This document shows positions 1 to 10,598 of a stretch of 64,000 bases of DNA, piece after piece. Positions within the stretch are counted from its first letter, which is position 1. Every line of letters begins with the position of its first letter. The DNA lies in contig CM041465.1 of the NCBI GenBank assembly GCA_023213395.1, positions 137,647,741 through 137,711,740 on the forward strand, given 5' to 3'. The position numbers were made by a program, and so were the translations under genes. Under the pieces are notes generated by a model. It searched no databases. It worked only from the letters and a program-made list of their open reading frames with translations, and had not been told where the DNA came from. The DNA comes from Cycas panzhihuaensis. Lineage: Eukaryota > Cycadophyta.

Positions 1-821
1 TAGAAAGATACTTTGAGTTAAAAAGACTAGGTAGCTATACCAAGACCTCAATAACCATATATCAATTAATGAGACTTGCATTCACTTAGTGATATGACAA
101 ACTCCATAGTTACAAAACAAAAACAAAGTTTATCCCTTAGAATAAGTTAAAAAAGAAATTTTGTAATAAATTTACCTCTGAAAACTTCTTATAAGATAGT
201 CAATGTTTTTTGCAATTTAAAGTATAGAAGCCTTAACATAAGTGAGCATAAAAAAGAAATTGAAATCCTTAATAGATTTATACCTATTATCTAAGGAAAG
301 GATCGACTTATAAGATTCATTAATGGATTGAATTGAGAATATTGCACTTATGTATGAGTTCATAAGCCTAATTTAATGGACAAAGCTACAATATTTGTAG
401 AGAGATATGGAGAGCAAAGGAGGGGACAAAAAGGGAGGGAATGGTTACATGAAAGGGAAGGCACTTGCATGGGCAGTACACTTAAACACAAAAGAAAAAG
501 ATATAAAGTAAGTAGAAGGGATGATCATAAAGACTGGGATAGCAACTAAGATTATCAAAGCACTGAGACTGCTACTAGAAGCCATAATAGCTCTCAAGAG
601 GAATAATCTTACTGAGGTTTATACAAGAAATCTCCTAGGTAGTTAAGTAACTAAAATTAGGTCCAAAATTAATGAAACAAATTTAAAACTATAAATTATT
701 GGGAATGCAAAGAAGCCACAACCATAAATGCACATACATGTTATAGTTGAATTGGGTAAAATATATATGCAATTATCTTTGGTATAAGTAAACAACAAAA
801 TAAATGAACAATATTTTGTTG
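1..821 (+). pseudogene. Ty3/gypsy-like gag-protease unit, copy 1 (first part)
   Basis: This is decayed retroelement coding sequence. It matches 58476-59289 and about 11393-12290 almost base for base, and the window opens inside it. Interrupted reading frames give a gag-like segment: a stretch matching the ERYFELKRLG region of copies 2 and 3 at the very start, and HKPNLMDKATIFVERYGEQR near 360-420, followed by a basic stretch. There are many stops, so it is not expressed as a protein. A short LTR element is inserted at 821/822; the unit resumes at 4494 and ends near 4618, where copy 2 begins. Assignment to Ty3/gypsy rests on the protease seen downstream in copy 2. Confidence 0.7.
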
Positions 822-1071
822 TGTTATGGATCTTTTCGGTAACTGGAGCACAATTTAAAAGATTCCAAAGAACACAAGTATGCTTGAAAGTAAATTTACA
901 GTGAAAAGACCAATTGGTATTGATTGATAAAAATAAGTGATGATTTTTAATACACTGGAGGCCTCATTTATCAGTGCATGACAGGCCTTTTCAATTATAA
1001 GTTACAACTCTTGGAGATGCCCTTTCACTTTAATTAACAATTACTTAATCCCTTTAAGGAGGTCTGTAACA
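822..1071 (-). repeat. 3' LTR of the short gag-only element (250 bp)
   Basis: It runs from TGTTATGG on the plus strand to TGTAACA and is nearly identical to 4239-4488 and 59290-59539. It is the 3' LTR for the minus-strand element because the polypurine tract adjoins its right edge. The outer edge of this LTR family is a short inverted repeat, GTTACGG, 7 nt, CCGTAAC, intact at 4240-4260 and mutated here. Confidence 0.92.
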
Positions 1072-1085
1072 ATTCCTCCCCCTTA
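1072..1085 (-). other. Polypurine tract of the short gag-only element
   Basis: The complement reads AAGGGGGAGGAATT directly upstream of the 3' LTR in element orientation, as expected for a plus-strand primer of an LTR retrotransposon. Confidence 0.8.
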
Positions 1086-1089
1086 AGAT

Positions 1090-2960
1090 GTTTCGCCCAC
1101 GAAACATAGTCGAACGATTACAATCCCTTAAACATATGATGTCCTTCATTGTAGTGGAGTCCATTAAGTGATTAGACGAATGTTGCAGGTATTTATTGGA
1201 AGATTCCTTTGGGTGAAAATCTCAACAGTATTTTTGGAGTGCTTGTGGTTGCCTTTTTACTTCTTCACCCTAATTCTCATGTAATATGACTTTAGTTTTG
1301 TTTGATCTTTTTCTTGATAATGTGATGGTTCTTCTTTCTTTCTTAAATCACATAAACTACTCGTCCATATTCATTTTGAAGGTTCTAAGTGTACTGAGCC
1401 ATTGACTGCCCAATACAATATCTACACCTCTGACATCAACAACGTAGAAATCTTCTATAATGCTGATGTCGTTTAGCATGATGTTAAGGTTCTTCATTAT
1501 ACCTTGGCCAGAGATTACCTGCCTTCCTCCAACAGTGACATGGAAACGAGGAGTCCTTAATGGAAATAACCTCAGTTATTGTGCGCAGTTTCGATCAATA
1601 AAATTATGTGTGCTACCTAAATTTATCAATATTGTTACAACTTGATTTTTAATAGATCCTTGCAATTTTAAGGTATTTGATTGATTAAAACTACTCATAT
1701 ATGATAGTGACATTTGTGGATGGTCGTCATCGAGATTACTGTGGCTTTCTTGATGTTCTGCATGATAACAATTTCTTTGATTATTTTTAGATTCTTGTTC
1801 TTCTTCGTCAATATTGCCATTTGGCAGTAATCTGATTGTATATAGATGGTTCTTTTGACATCTATGCGCAGGTTCCCACTTTTCCTCACATCTGAAGCAT
1901 AGGTTTCTTCTTCTTAACTCTTCTTGTTCTATTTTTGTTTTTTGAATGATTAGTTTGGCAGGTTAATTGATTGACAATTGTTTATGCTGAACGCTTGGTA
2001 AAGGATTATGTCGACCAGGTGGAGGAATATAGAGATCTATGCCTATTTTGTATAAGGTATTGTATTTATCTTCATGTATTTTGGCTAACTGTATTACTTT
2101 GTTAAGGTCCTTTGGTTCTTGAATTTTAACATCATCTTGGATCTCTGTTTTTAGACCATCTATATATAACTAAATAAGTCGATTAGTCAGAATATCTTCT
2201 AACATATAACTTAGCCTCATGAATGTTGCACTATATTCTTCCACAGAACCAGTTTATTTTAATTTTCATAACTCACAATAATAATCACGATTATATACGA
2301 TTTCAAATCGTTTAATGAATAAATGCACAAATTCTTTCTAGATTGGTAATTGATCTAGGAATGAAGTTTGCTCGAGACACTGCCACCATTTACACGCTAT
2401 GTCATCCATGTGTAGGGTGGCTAACGAAACTTGCTCTTAATCTCCATTAAGTGGAAATAGTTTTCCATTTGTTGTATCCACACTCTTGGCTCATGCGACT
2501 TTTGCTCCATACTGAAACATTGTATGGTATTTTTTTTTCTTTTTCTATGTTTGAATACTTTGTAAGCAATTAAAGTATGCTTGAAAACCCACTATATTAT
2601 GTTCTTCAGGGGTCAGATTGTGATACTCATTAAGGTATTTTTTGATAGCTTCATTCTCAGTATTAATTGGAGTCGTCTCAAGACTGGAATATTTTTTAAC
2701 AATATGATTTCTGATATGGGACTGTCGACTCATTGCCTCATCCTCTGAATTTGGAACAATCATGTCTTCTTTTCCATCCATTGCTAAGATTATCAATTTA
2801 TCTAAGATCTAATGTAATGTATGATTTAAGAGAACATTTGATGTCTGGATTGCTTCGTAGACTGCTTGAGTGATCGGTTTGACAATATCCTTTTGAATGG
2901 TATTATCTACCATATCTTCAGTATTCATTATTTTAATGATTGTATAAGTACTTCAATGAT
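1090..2960 (-). pseudogene. Gag and protease of the short element (broken)
   Basis: Complement reading gives a gag core with W..CLEQTSF, VEEYSATFMRLSY and LYIDGLKTEI (about 2150-2400), then a zinc-knuckle-like CFRCEEKWEPAHRC (about 1870-1915), then a retropepsin in which the active-site triad is changed (ILINLGSTHNFIDRN; the usual DSG is NLG) and the later conserved part VDIVLGSQWL near 1410. After the protease the frame runs straight into a short pol-end remnant next to the polypurine tract, so the reverse transcriptase to integrase region has been deleted. An 83-residue open stretch at 2545-2796 is the gag N-terminal part. Stops and shifts are scattered throughout. The gag would form the particle; the product is probably not made now. 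Confidence 0.75.
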
Positions 2961-3180
2961 CCCCTTCTGTAACTATGCACCAATTTGTCAAATTTATACT
3001 AACTCTTGTCAAGAAGATATCGATTGAATACGTATATGTGAGCACAATATAAGAATTGTCAAGATAAGCTTTAGTGTTTATCAGAGTTATAGTTCCTCCA
3101 CCGCCTAATATTTGACTGATGATATATTTCGTTTTTAAAATTGTATGTTTCACCTTTAAAGCTTGTATAAATTGGGGCAA
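2953..3180 (-). pseudogene. Leader or gag N-terminal remnant of the short element
   Basis: A 75-residue open frame on the minus strand is matched by a longer one (123 residues) at 61273-61644 in the second copy. It is unlike known gag domains and could be leader sequence. In the second copy the frame continues toward the gag start, which suggests that this copy is shifted near 2950-2990. Confidence 0.4.
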
Positions 3181-3238
3181 TAATTTGACAATAATTAAAT
3201 GTTTGATTTGTTAAGAACGTAATGAGAGATTTAACTTA

Positions 3239-3239
<1 letters not shown>

Positions 3240-3294
<55 letters not shown>
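3240..3294. repeat. (TA)n microsatellite in the element leader
   Basis: About 50 bp of pure TA repeat. The same site in the second copy (61704-61777) is clearly longer, so this locus has changed length since the duplication. Confidence 0.95.
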
Positions 3295-3296
<2 letters not shown>

Positions 3297-4224
3297 GGGG
3301 TATTAATACAATATTAAAGGCTCATTATGTTAACAAACGTGAATTAAGTGATATTTAATATATGATATCAATAAGGTAAAATAATATATGAATAACTTAT
3401 ATATAATAGATGAGATGAATATTATTTAAATGTTATTAGAGATATAATTTAAAGGGTCGTAAACGTAGGGTTTTAAAAGGTGACACCAATGTATAATATA
3501 TATTACACTAGGTAAGGATACACGTAAAAATTGCTAGAGTTATTACAATGCATGATATGAAGCGATTTATAATATATGGATAACGCAATAGAGCAAGGCA
3601 AATTTTTGAATGATATATGCACACCCGCAACTGACAAAAATGACTACGTGGCTGTAAGAGGTAATAGATGCAACTGGAAGAGATGATAATAGCAGTGAAT
3701 CTACTAACCAGTTAAGAGAAATTAAATGAGACGAGCAAAAAATCAAGGATGCGGAGAATGAAGAGATGTAAGCAGAACAAGATGACCTCTGATAATGGAA
3801 GGAAAAGATGAATGGATGACGATGAAGGAAGACTATGCAATAATAGAGAACAATAGCAAAAACAGGCAGGAATGATGAACGTAGGAAATGATTTTAACAA
3901 TGATGGAATGTAGACGCACAAACCTGTAACGTCCAAAAACGATGGTGACACATATGTGTGTTGGAAAACACACCGCAAATATGTATATATGAATTACGTG
4001 AGGGTGAACTTCGTAATACATACGTACACTGGTATGGACCCAACAAACTAAATCACTGTGTAGCCGCAATGGACTGCACGTTGGATGTTAATAGTTTGTA
4101 ATAATGTGTAGTGTGGAGGAGACAGAGGATACAACACAGGCCTCCAATGACGACAGGAACGAGGAGATAAATGAAACATGACGGAAGATTATTGCACATA
4201 TATGATGGAAAAGTTGAGGAGAGT

Positions 4225-4236
4225 GCTTTGATACCA
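4225..4236 (-). other. Primer binding site of the short element
   Basis: The complement is TGGTATCAAAGC, two bases from the LTR. It is the initiator-Met-type primer site common in plant LTR elements, differing by one base from TGGTATCAGAGC. Confidence 0.85.
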
Positions 4237-4238
4237 CT

Positions 4239-4488
4239 TGTTACGGATCTTTTCCGTAACTGGAGCACAATTTAAAAGATTCCAAAGAACACAAGTACGC
4301 TTGAAAGTAAATTTGCAGTCAAAAGACCAATTGGTATTGATTGATAAAAATAAGTGATGATCTTCAATACACTGGAGGCCTCATTTATAAGTGCATGATA
4401 GGCCTTTTCAATTATAAGTTACAACTCTTGGAGATGCCCTTTCACTTTAATTAACAATTACTTAATCCCTTTAAGGAGGTCTGTAACA
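4239..4488 (-). repeat. 5' LTR of the short gag-only element (250 bp)
   Basis: TGTTACGG to TGTAACA on the plus strand; it is the 5' LTR in element orientation because the primer site adjoins it. The edge carries the inverted repeat GTTACGG/CCGTAAC with a 7-nt loop. It is followed by the target duplication TGTTG. Confidence 0.92.
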
Positions 4489-4493
4489 TGTTG

Positions 4494-4618
4494 CTTTTGA
4501 AGAGTTAAGGAGTACTTATGACTTTATTTCTTCAAAATTAGTAAGAAAATTAAACTTAGTACCTATGAAAAAAGAACCTACTTGGGTTGAATCAGTTGAC
4601 GATGAAACACTTAGGTAA
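4494..4618 (+). pseudogene. Gag-protease unit copy 1, continuation after the inserted element
   Basis: This matches 12296-12425 closely, including the protease-region frame with FISSKLVRKLNL and ESVDDETLR. The similarity stops near 4618, where sequence matching 57315 onward begins: this is the junction with tandem copy 2. Confidence 0.75.
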
Positions 4619-5507
4619 ACTAACTTTAAGGGCAAATGGTGAGATGAACTTTTCTCCCTTTCTATTCCCTTATGTCTAACATTTATCATTAGTCATAACA
4701 ACCATTCTAAATAATAGGATTCAAAGGAAAGAACGTGGCATGGTCAACTGCAAATTGTTATAGTGATTGAAATACTAGCTTGATTATGACTATAATAATA
4801 CAACTATTATAACTACTTTAAGACATACTAATTAGTAAATATGGATAATAGACTCGACCTTACATCGATTATAGAAAAGAACTGGGTCTTAGAAAAAAGC
4901 TTAGAAAAGATGATAAGTAGTAGAATTAAAACTTAAGTTAGAAAATAAGGGAAGGGAATACTTGATGAATAATGATATGTTAAATGAAGAGCAATATCAA
5001 GACAAGCATGGATTTATGAAGTCAAGTATAGGAGGATCCACATCAAATAGTAAGAAAAGTGAAAGCACAACAATAATAAGGAACGATAAAAATGGGGCAA
5101 GGGGCAAAAACAAAGAAGGAACGTTAAGGAGGGAACATAAACCACAAAGTAAAAAGAATGTAAGTAGATGGAGAAACAAGGCATAAAGAAAGCATACAAA
5201 GAAAGGTGAATCAAATAGAAGCTTTGAAAGATTAGGGACTGCCTCTAGCTTGAAGGACACTTATAGTTCTAATAGCCTCAATGAGTTTAATATGTAATCT
5301 TAATCGAGTCTAGAAAGACGACATCACTTGTTATGAACTAATAGTTGCACATTTTTAGGTGAACTAACATGTTTATTGGGTAATGGCAACCTTTTACATC
5401 ATATTTAAAATGTAGAAGATCAAAGTAGGTTATTGTGGTGTCTTATTTTGGAGCATTTGTTATTTGTTGGCTAGCATAGGCAGTAGTGATTCTAAGAGGA
5501 GCCCTTG
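4619..5507 (+). pseudogene. Gag-protease unit copy 2, 5' part
   Basis: It matches 57315-58225. The longest open frame (4962-5186, 74 residues) is hydrophilic, rich in Ser, Lys and Asn, and reads as the N-terminal region of a gag polyprotein; similar residues continue past its stop. It is interrupted at 5507 by the chromovirus and resumes at 11141. The left edge coincides with the end of copy 1, so copies 1 and 2 are a tandem arrangement. Confidence 0.65.
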
Positions 5508-6052
5508 TGTAGCATTCCTAAATATGGTCATAAATATAGCTTATGACCATTCAAATCAAAGGTCTCTGAATGACGATTCCAACGATCCAGACGAAAGTTA
5601 ATTCTGACATATGTATCAAAAGTTATGACCATTTAAAGTTGGCCTACCAGTTTTTGGAGAAGTCCTGGCCGACTTCTATTGGTGCAGTATTAAGAATAAT
5701 ATCATCTTTTCTGGCTGACTTGTATTGCTATCCATTGGCCGCCTATTTAAGGAGGATGTGCGGCCTCATTTCATCATCATCAAAGAAGTCTTGGACTGCA
5801 ATATTTTTGGCCCTTTTGAGGAGCTTGTGGAGGGAACCTCGCCTCGAAGAGGGATTCTTTATCGTCAGTAATTTGCAGGATCTTTTGGTAACGTTGTATC
5901 TATTACTTTATATTCATTTCATACCATTTTATATTTGTATTCAAGTGGATTTGTATTATTGCTCTCTTGATTGGATATTTTGCAAGTGCATTTGGTGGAT
6001 ATTTTGTCTATTTCTATAAAATCTGTTAAAAGAATTCTGTGAGGTTGCTACA
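5508..6052 (+). repeat. 5' LTR of the chromovirus (545 bp)
   Basis: It starts TGTAGCATTCC and ends GGTTGCTACA. A TATA-like CTATTTAAGG at about 5742-5751 would be a reasonable core promoter. It differs from the 3' LTR by a few dozen substitutions and small indels, several of which are a CAG or CTG here against a CG there, so the insertion is not recent. Confidence 0.95.
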
Positions 6053-6054
6053 AG

Positions 6055-6067
6055 TGGTATCAGAGCC
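6055..6067 (+). other. Primer binding site of the chromovirus
   Basis: TGGTATCAGAGCC lies two bases after the LTR and is complementary to the 3' end of initiator methionine tRNA, the usual primer of this group. Confidence 0.92.
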
Positions 6068-6166
6068 TCGTTCGAAGCAGGCATTTGGCGTGTCTCTGTA
6101 AGAAATATCTGAGAAACTTTTTTCAATAGAACGGAGTTAAGGTCAGGAAAAACCACAATAGGAAAA

Positions 6167-7232
6167 ATGGTGCTCCAAGCCTCCCAGGGAATCGAGGACG
6201 TGTCAAAAAGTGTGGAGCATTTGGATGGTAGTATTGCGCTAATGCAAACCCAGTACAAGGAATTGAAATCGAATATACAAGAAATTCGTGATATTCTGTT
6301 GGCTCCAAAAAAAGATTTTGGATTTCAAAGTAGAGATAAAGAAGAGGAGCAGAGCCAAGAAGAAGGGGAATACTTAGGAGATCAGGTTGGGCTCGGTCTT
6401 AAGGGAACTAAATTTCAGCTAGAAAAGTTTGACCCAGATAGATCACGAGATATTCGTAGTTGGGTGATCTGAGATGGAGGTCTACTTCAAAACCACCCCT
6501 TTAACCAATAAAGAAAAATTGGTGGTGGCAGTGTTGCACTTATACGGAAAAGCCTTACAATTTTTTCATTGGTGGCAAAGAAATTATGAGGAAACAATCC
6601 ACTACAATTGGATTTTTTTAAGAAGTCTCTATTCCAAAGAATATGAAGATACAACGAAAACGGATTATTTCCCGACTTACTAGGTTACAATAGGTCGACG
6701 GTACAATCTTATCTTGAGCAGTTCAAGCCTTGCATAGTATGGTGGATGCCCATATTAGTGAACCTCAACTCGTAGAAGTATACATAGCGGTCTTGAGGTA
6801 ATATCGGTGTCGACTAAAGACCATGGAAGTGAGCTTCTGGCCGATGCCATACGCCATGCCAGGGAACATTGAGCGAGAATTTAGAGAAGGAAGATAAAGT
6901 TTCGATTCGTGACCGAAGTTTGAAAGACCTCCTAGCCAGCAATTTAAACCAAATTGGACACAGTCGGGAACTAAAGTGAGTGCTCCTACGGGGGAGAAAA
7001 AAGATGAACAAATGTCAAGAGCAGAACACATCAAGAATGGAACATATTTTCGTTGTGGAGGAAAGTATAATCGGGAATATATATGCCCTCCTAAGAAAAT
7101 GTTCATGATGAATAATAAGGAAGACCCTCTCCTAGATCAAACTATGGATGAAATTACAGAAGAGGAAGCATTGGTCCAAGAAGACGAGGCCCAGATAGAG
7201 GAGTTATTGAATACAAACCTAGACAATATTTA
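6167..7232 (+). pseudogene. Chromovirus gag (broken)
   Basis: The first ATG after the primer site opens a 101-residue frame with a predicted helical N-terminus (EDVSKSVEHLDGSIALMQTQ) ending in the gag-core motif DRSRDIRSWV. A stop then a +1 shift leads to 6474-6683 with YGKALQFFHWWQRN, the conserved gag core. Further shifts lead to 6976-7233, where a zinc-knuckle-like FRCGGKYNREYICPP has lost the first Cys and the His of the usual CCHC pattern. Gag forms the particle and binds RNA; this copy cannot do so intact. The last frame ends about 50 bases before the protease frame. Confidence 0.85.
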
Positions 7233-7278
7233 GATATCACTTCAAGCCATCACTGGGGAGACGCGCACACCACAAACA

Positions 7279-8361
7279 TTGAGATTTCGAGGGTTAATAA
7301 AAAATGCGGAGGTTTCCATTTTGGTAGATAGTGGTAGTACACACAATTTCATAAATCGCCCTACTGCAGAAAAGTTAGGTCTCATAGTACAACTACTTAA
7401 TATATTCCAAGTGGCAATAGCAAATGGTAGGACTATGCCTTGTGGTGGTTATTGCCAACAAGTAAGCTTACGTATTGCAAAGTACTCAACCACATCTTGC
7501 ATGTTTGCTATGCCTATTGGCAGGGTTGATGTGGTTCTAGGAGTACAATGGCTTCAAACCTTGGGAAATATTGTTACCAACTTTCGGACGCGGTTTATGT
7601 GTTTTCACCAAAAGGGACGTAAGTACAAGCTAGAGGCTCCCGACATTCCTCCAGTACAATTGGTATCATCTCAACATATGGAAAAGATACTTCAAAAAAA
7701 TCCCACTTCGTTCATGATTTCCTGTTATAAGATAGCGTGGAAAGAAGTTCCCATGGAGGTACAAGAACTAATTGACCAATATAGTAAGGTTTTTGAGGAA
7801 CTACCACCTGAACTTCCTCCTAGTCGTGGATATGAGCATGCGATTGATTTGGTTCCTCAATCGGCCCTTGTTAATATCAAGCCATATAGGCACCCATTCC
7901 ATCATAAACAAGAGATTGAACACATCACTCAAGATCTTCTCCAACAAGGAATCATCGTCCCAAGTAGTAGGCCCTTTGCATCTCCAGTTATAATTGCACG
8001 AAAGAAAAATGGATCATATCGTATGTGTGGAGATTATCGGGCTCTCAATAAATTAACGATCAAGAATAGATACCCGATTCCTCGTATCGATGACCTTTTG
8101 GATGAACTTCATGGAGCAAAGTTCTTCTCAAAAATTGATCTACGCTCCGGATACTATCAGATTCGCATCAAAGAGGAAGACACACATAAGACGACTTTCC
8201 ACACACATGAAGGGCTATTCGAATTTCGGGTTATGCCTTTTGGGCTGACGAATGCCCCTGCAACGTTTCAAAATATGATGAACCAGATCCTCAGGCTGTA
8301 TATTCGAAATTTTGTGCTAGTTTTTTTTTATGATATTCTAATCTATAACCGTTCTTGGTAG
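7279..8361 (+). pseudogene. Chromovirus protease and reverse transcriptase
   Basis: A 360-residue open frame holds most of pol. The aspartic protease active site DSGSTHNF is at residues 17-24. The reverse transcriptase palm and fingers are clear: [50 protein letters not shown] and [14 protein letters not shown]. At the catalytic motif the sequence reads FFYDILIY inside a run of T residues (about 8322-8332), so the first Asp of YxDD is lost, and a stop follows at 8359. The enzyme copies element RNA into DNA; this copy is inactive. The first Met is internal to the polyprotein and is not a true start. Confidence 0.92.
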
Positions 8362-9519
8362 GAGCATCTCCAACACATACAGATCATCCTCCAATTATTA
8401 CAAAACCAACAATTGTTCGCGAACAAAAAGAAATGTACATTTGGGCAAACAGAGCTAGAATATTTGGGGCATATAATATCTTCCGAAGGAGTGCGAATTG
8501 ACCCAAAGAAGATCGAGGCGATTATCAATTGGCCCACACCTAAGAATGTTACGGGAGTTCGAGGATTCTTAGGAGCCACCAGTTTCGTACGCAAATTTAT
8601 CAAGGGTTATGCTCATATAGCTGTGCCTCTAACAGATTTGACAAGAAAAGAGGCATTTAAATAGGATCAATTAGCGGAAGCGGCATTCCAACAACTAAAG
8701 ACAGCTATGATTACGGCCCCAGTCCTTGCACTACCACAATTCTCAAAATCCTTTACTATTGAATGTGACGCCTCTAGTTTTGGGTTGGGAGCAGTTTTAC
8801 TACAAGAAGATCGACCACTAGCATATGAAAGTTGTAAGCTCAATAGCCGTGAGCGCCTCAAACTAATATACGACAAAGAAATGCTAGCGATTATGCATGC
8901 CATCCAACAGTGGTGATAATATTTGCTAGGAAATAAATTTATCGTCAAGACTGATCACGACAGTCTGAAATATTTCCTGAATAAAAAATCCTTAATAGAT
9001 GAACAACAAAAGTGGGTTAGCAGATTACAAGCATTTGACTTTTCGATAGTTTACAAGAAAGGAAAGGAGAACATCATAGCAGATGCATTATCAAGATCCG
9101 TAGCAGAAGATCATGAAGAGGATAAAGCATCATTAAAAGCCATTACCATAATTAGCCCAGCATGGACGGAGGAACTAGTCAAAGGTTACGACAAGGACAC
9201 TCATTCTCAAAAGGTGCTGCAAAAAATCAAGGAAGGACTTAATACCAAGTACTCTCTCCAAGGAAATTTAATCTTGCGAAAAGGTAAGATGCTAGTGCCT
9301 GTAATTAAAACAAAGATCTTAGAGGAGGCCCATGCGTCACCAGTGGGAGGCCGTACAGGAGTAGACAAAACTTATCGCAAAGTTCGAGAAAATTTCTTCT
9401 GGAAAGGAATGAAAGAAGAAATACAGAAGTTTGTAGCAGAATGTGATCACTGCCAAAGAAACATAGGAGAGAATGTAAAAGCTCCAGGTCTTCTTCAGCC
9501 TCTACCAATTCCAAAATAA
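8362..9519 (+). pseudogene. Chromovirus reverse transcriptase thumb, RNase H and integrase zinc domain
   Basis: The frames at 8413-8664, 8707-8916 and 8923-9519 continue pol with short breaks. They carry the thumb and connection (LEYLGHIISSEGVRIDPKK), then RNase H (FTIECDASSFGLGAVL; YDKEMLAIMHAI; TDHDSLKYFLN; ENIIADALSR) and the start of integrase (GMKEEIQKFVAECDHCQRN). In the HHCC zinc domain the second His is Arg (GGRTG where GGHSG is usual). The breaks are in-frame stops at 8662-8664 (TAG) and 8914-8916 (TGA). Confidence 0.9.
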
Positions 9520-9537
9520 AGATGGGAGGAGATATCT

Positions 9538-10313
9538 ATGGACTTCATCACGGGGCTGCCAAAATCAGAAGGTAAGGATACTATTTTTGTTGTTGTGGAT
9601 CGACTAACCAAATATGCACATTTTAGGGGAACTCAAGCAACAGCAAAAGCTCCTCAAATAGCAGAGTTATTCATCAAGGAGATATATCATCTCCATGGGT
9701 TTCCAAAAGTGATAGTTAGCGATGGCGATCCCAAATTCACCAGTCATTTCTGCAAGAATTGTTCAGATTAGCAGGCACGAAGCTTAATATGAGTTCCGCG
9801 TATCATCCGCAATCAGACGGTCAAACAGAAGCCGTAAATAAATGCATAGAGGGTTATCTACGTAATTTCACCACTCAAAGCCCACTTCAATGGCACAAAT
9901 GGCTTCATTTAGCAGAATGGTGGTATAATACAACTTACCACACTTCGGCCAAGATGTCCCCTTTTCAAGCATTATATGGATTTGAACCGTCATCCATTCT
10001 TAATTGGACCCAGGCATCCAAAGTACAATCAATTGAAGAGTATCACCAACAGTCAAGGCAGATACTGGATACCTTAAAAGATAACTTGAACTTAGCTCGC
10101 AATCGAATGAAGCAACAAGCTAATCTTCAAAGAATAAAGTGTTCATTCGAGGTAGGAGACTGGGTTTTTCTGCGATTACAACCCTACAAGCAGAATAGCC
10201 TAAAACAAACAGGGAGAAATAAACTTCAACTAAAATTTTTTGGACCCTATAAAATTGTGGCTAAAATTGGAGATGTAGCCTACAAATTAGAGCTTCCCCC
10301 AGATTGCTGAATA
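9538..10313 (+). pseudogene. Chromovirus integrase core and GPY/F domain
   Basis: Two overlapping frames (9538-9771 and 9759-10310) cover the integrase core with its three acidic positions still recognisable: [20 protein letters not shown] and the Glu in DGQTEAVNKCIEGYL. A single shift near 9765 separates the second and third. The GPY-type module FFGPYKIVAKIGDVAYKLEL is at about 10237-10300. The enzyme inserts the element DNA in the genome. A stop interrupts the join to the chromodomain. Confidence 0.92.
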
Positions 10314-10389
10314 CACAATACATTCCACGTTTCTTCCCTGAAGAGGAAGTTAGGAGAAAGGGTACCAATCCAGATAGAACTTCCAATAT

Positions 10390-10568
10390 TAGATGAGGAA
10401 GGAGGACTATCAATTGAACTAGAAGGTATCCTTCAGAAACGTACCAAAAGGTTGCATTCTCATGAAATCACAGAATATCTTATCAAATGGAAAACAATGG
10501 ACAATAGTGAAGCCACATGGGAATATGAAGAATGGATACAACAGTACAAAAATTTACCTATGCTTTGA
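10390..10568 (+). pseudogene. Chromovirus chromodomain at the integrase C-terminus
   Basis: It reads GILQKRTKRLHSHEITEYLI, then KW, then SEATWEYEEWIQQY, the typical chromodomain pattern; pol stops at 10566-10568. In chromoviruses this module directs integration to heterochromatin. It is short and still cleanly readable. The stop lies about 17 bases before the polypurine tract. Confidence 0.9.
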
Positions 10569-10584
10569 GGGCAAAGCATGTTTT

Positions 10585-10596
10585 GAGGGGGGAAGA
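10585..10596 (+). other. Polypurine tract of the chromovirus
   Basis: GAGGGGGGAAGA, two bases before the 3' LTR. Confidence 0.9.
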
Positions 10597-10598
10597 CT

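Larger units (their letters stand above)
822..4488 (-). mobile_element. Short gag-protease-only LTR retrotransposon (TR-GAG-like), complete
   Basis: Two 250-bp LTRs (822-1071 and 4239-4488) are flanked by the 5-bp duplication TGTTG (817-821 and 4489-4493). The element reads on the minus strand. Its primer site TGGTATCAAAGC (complement of 4225-4236) lies next to the right LTR, and its polypurine tract AAGGGGGAGGAATT (complement of 1072-1085) lies next to the left LTR. Internal DNA is about 3.2 kb and encodes gag and a retropepsin, but no reverse transcriptase, RNase H or integrase. Non-autonomous elements with only gag are known in plants as TR-GAG. The reading frame has several stops, so it would need proteins from a full-length relative. 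Copy 2 of the same insertion is at 59290-62528. Confidence 0.9.

Noticed and set aside
5570-6019. A 149-residue frame, repeated in shorter form at 10899-11102
   Set aside because: It lies wholly in the chromovirus LTRs and resembles no protein.
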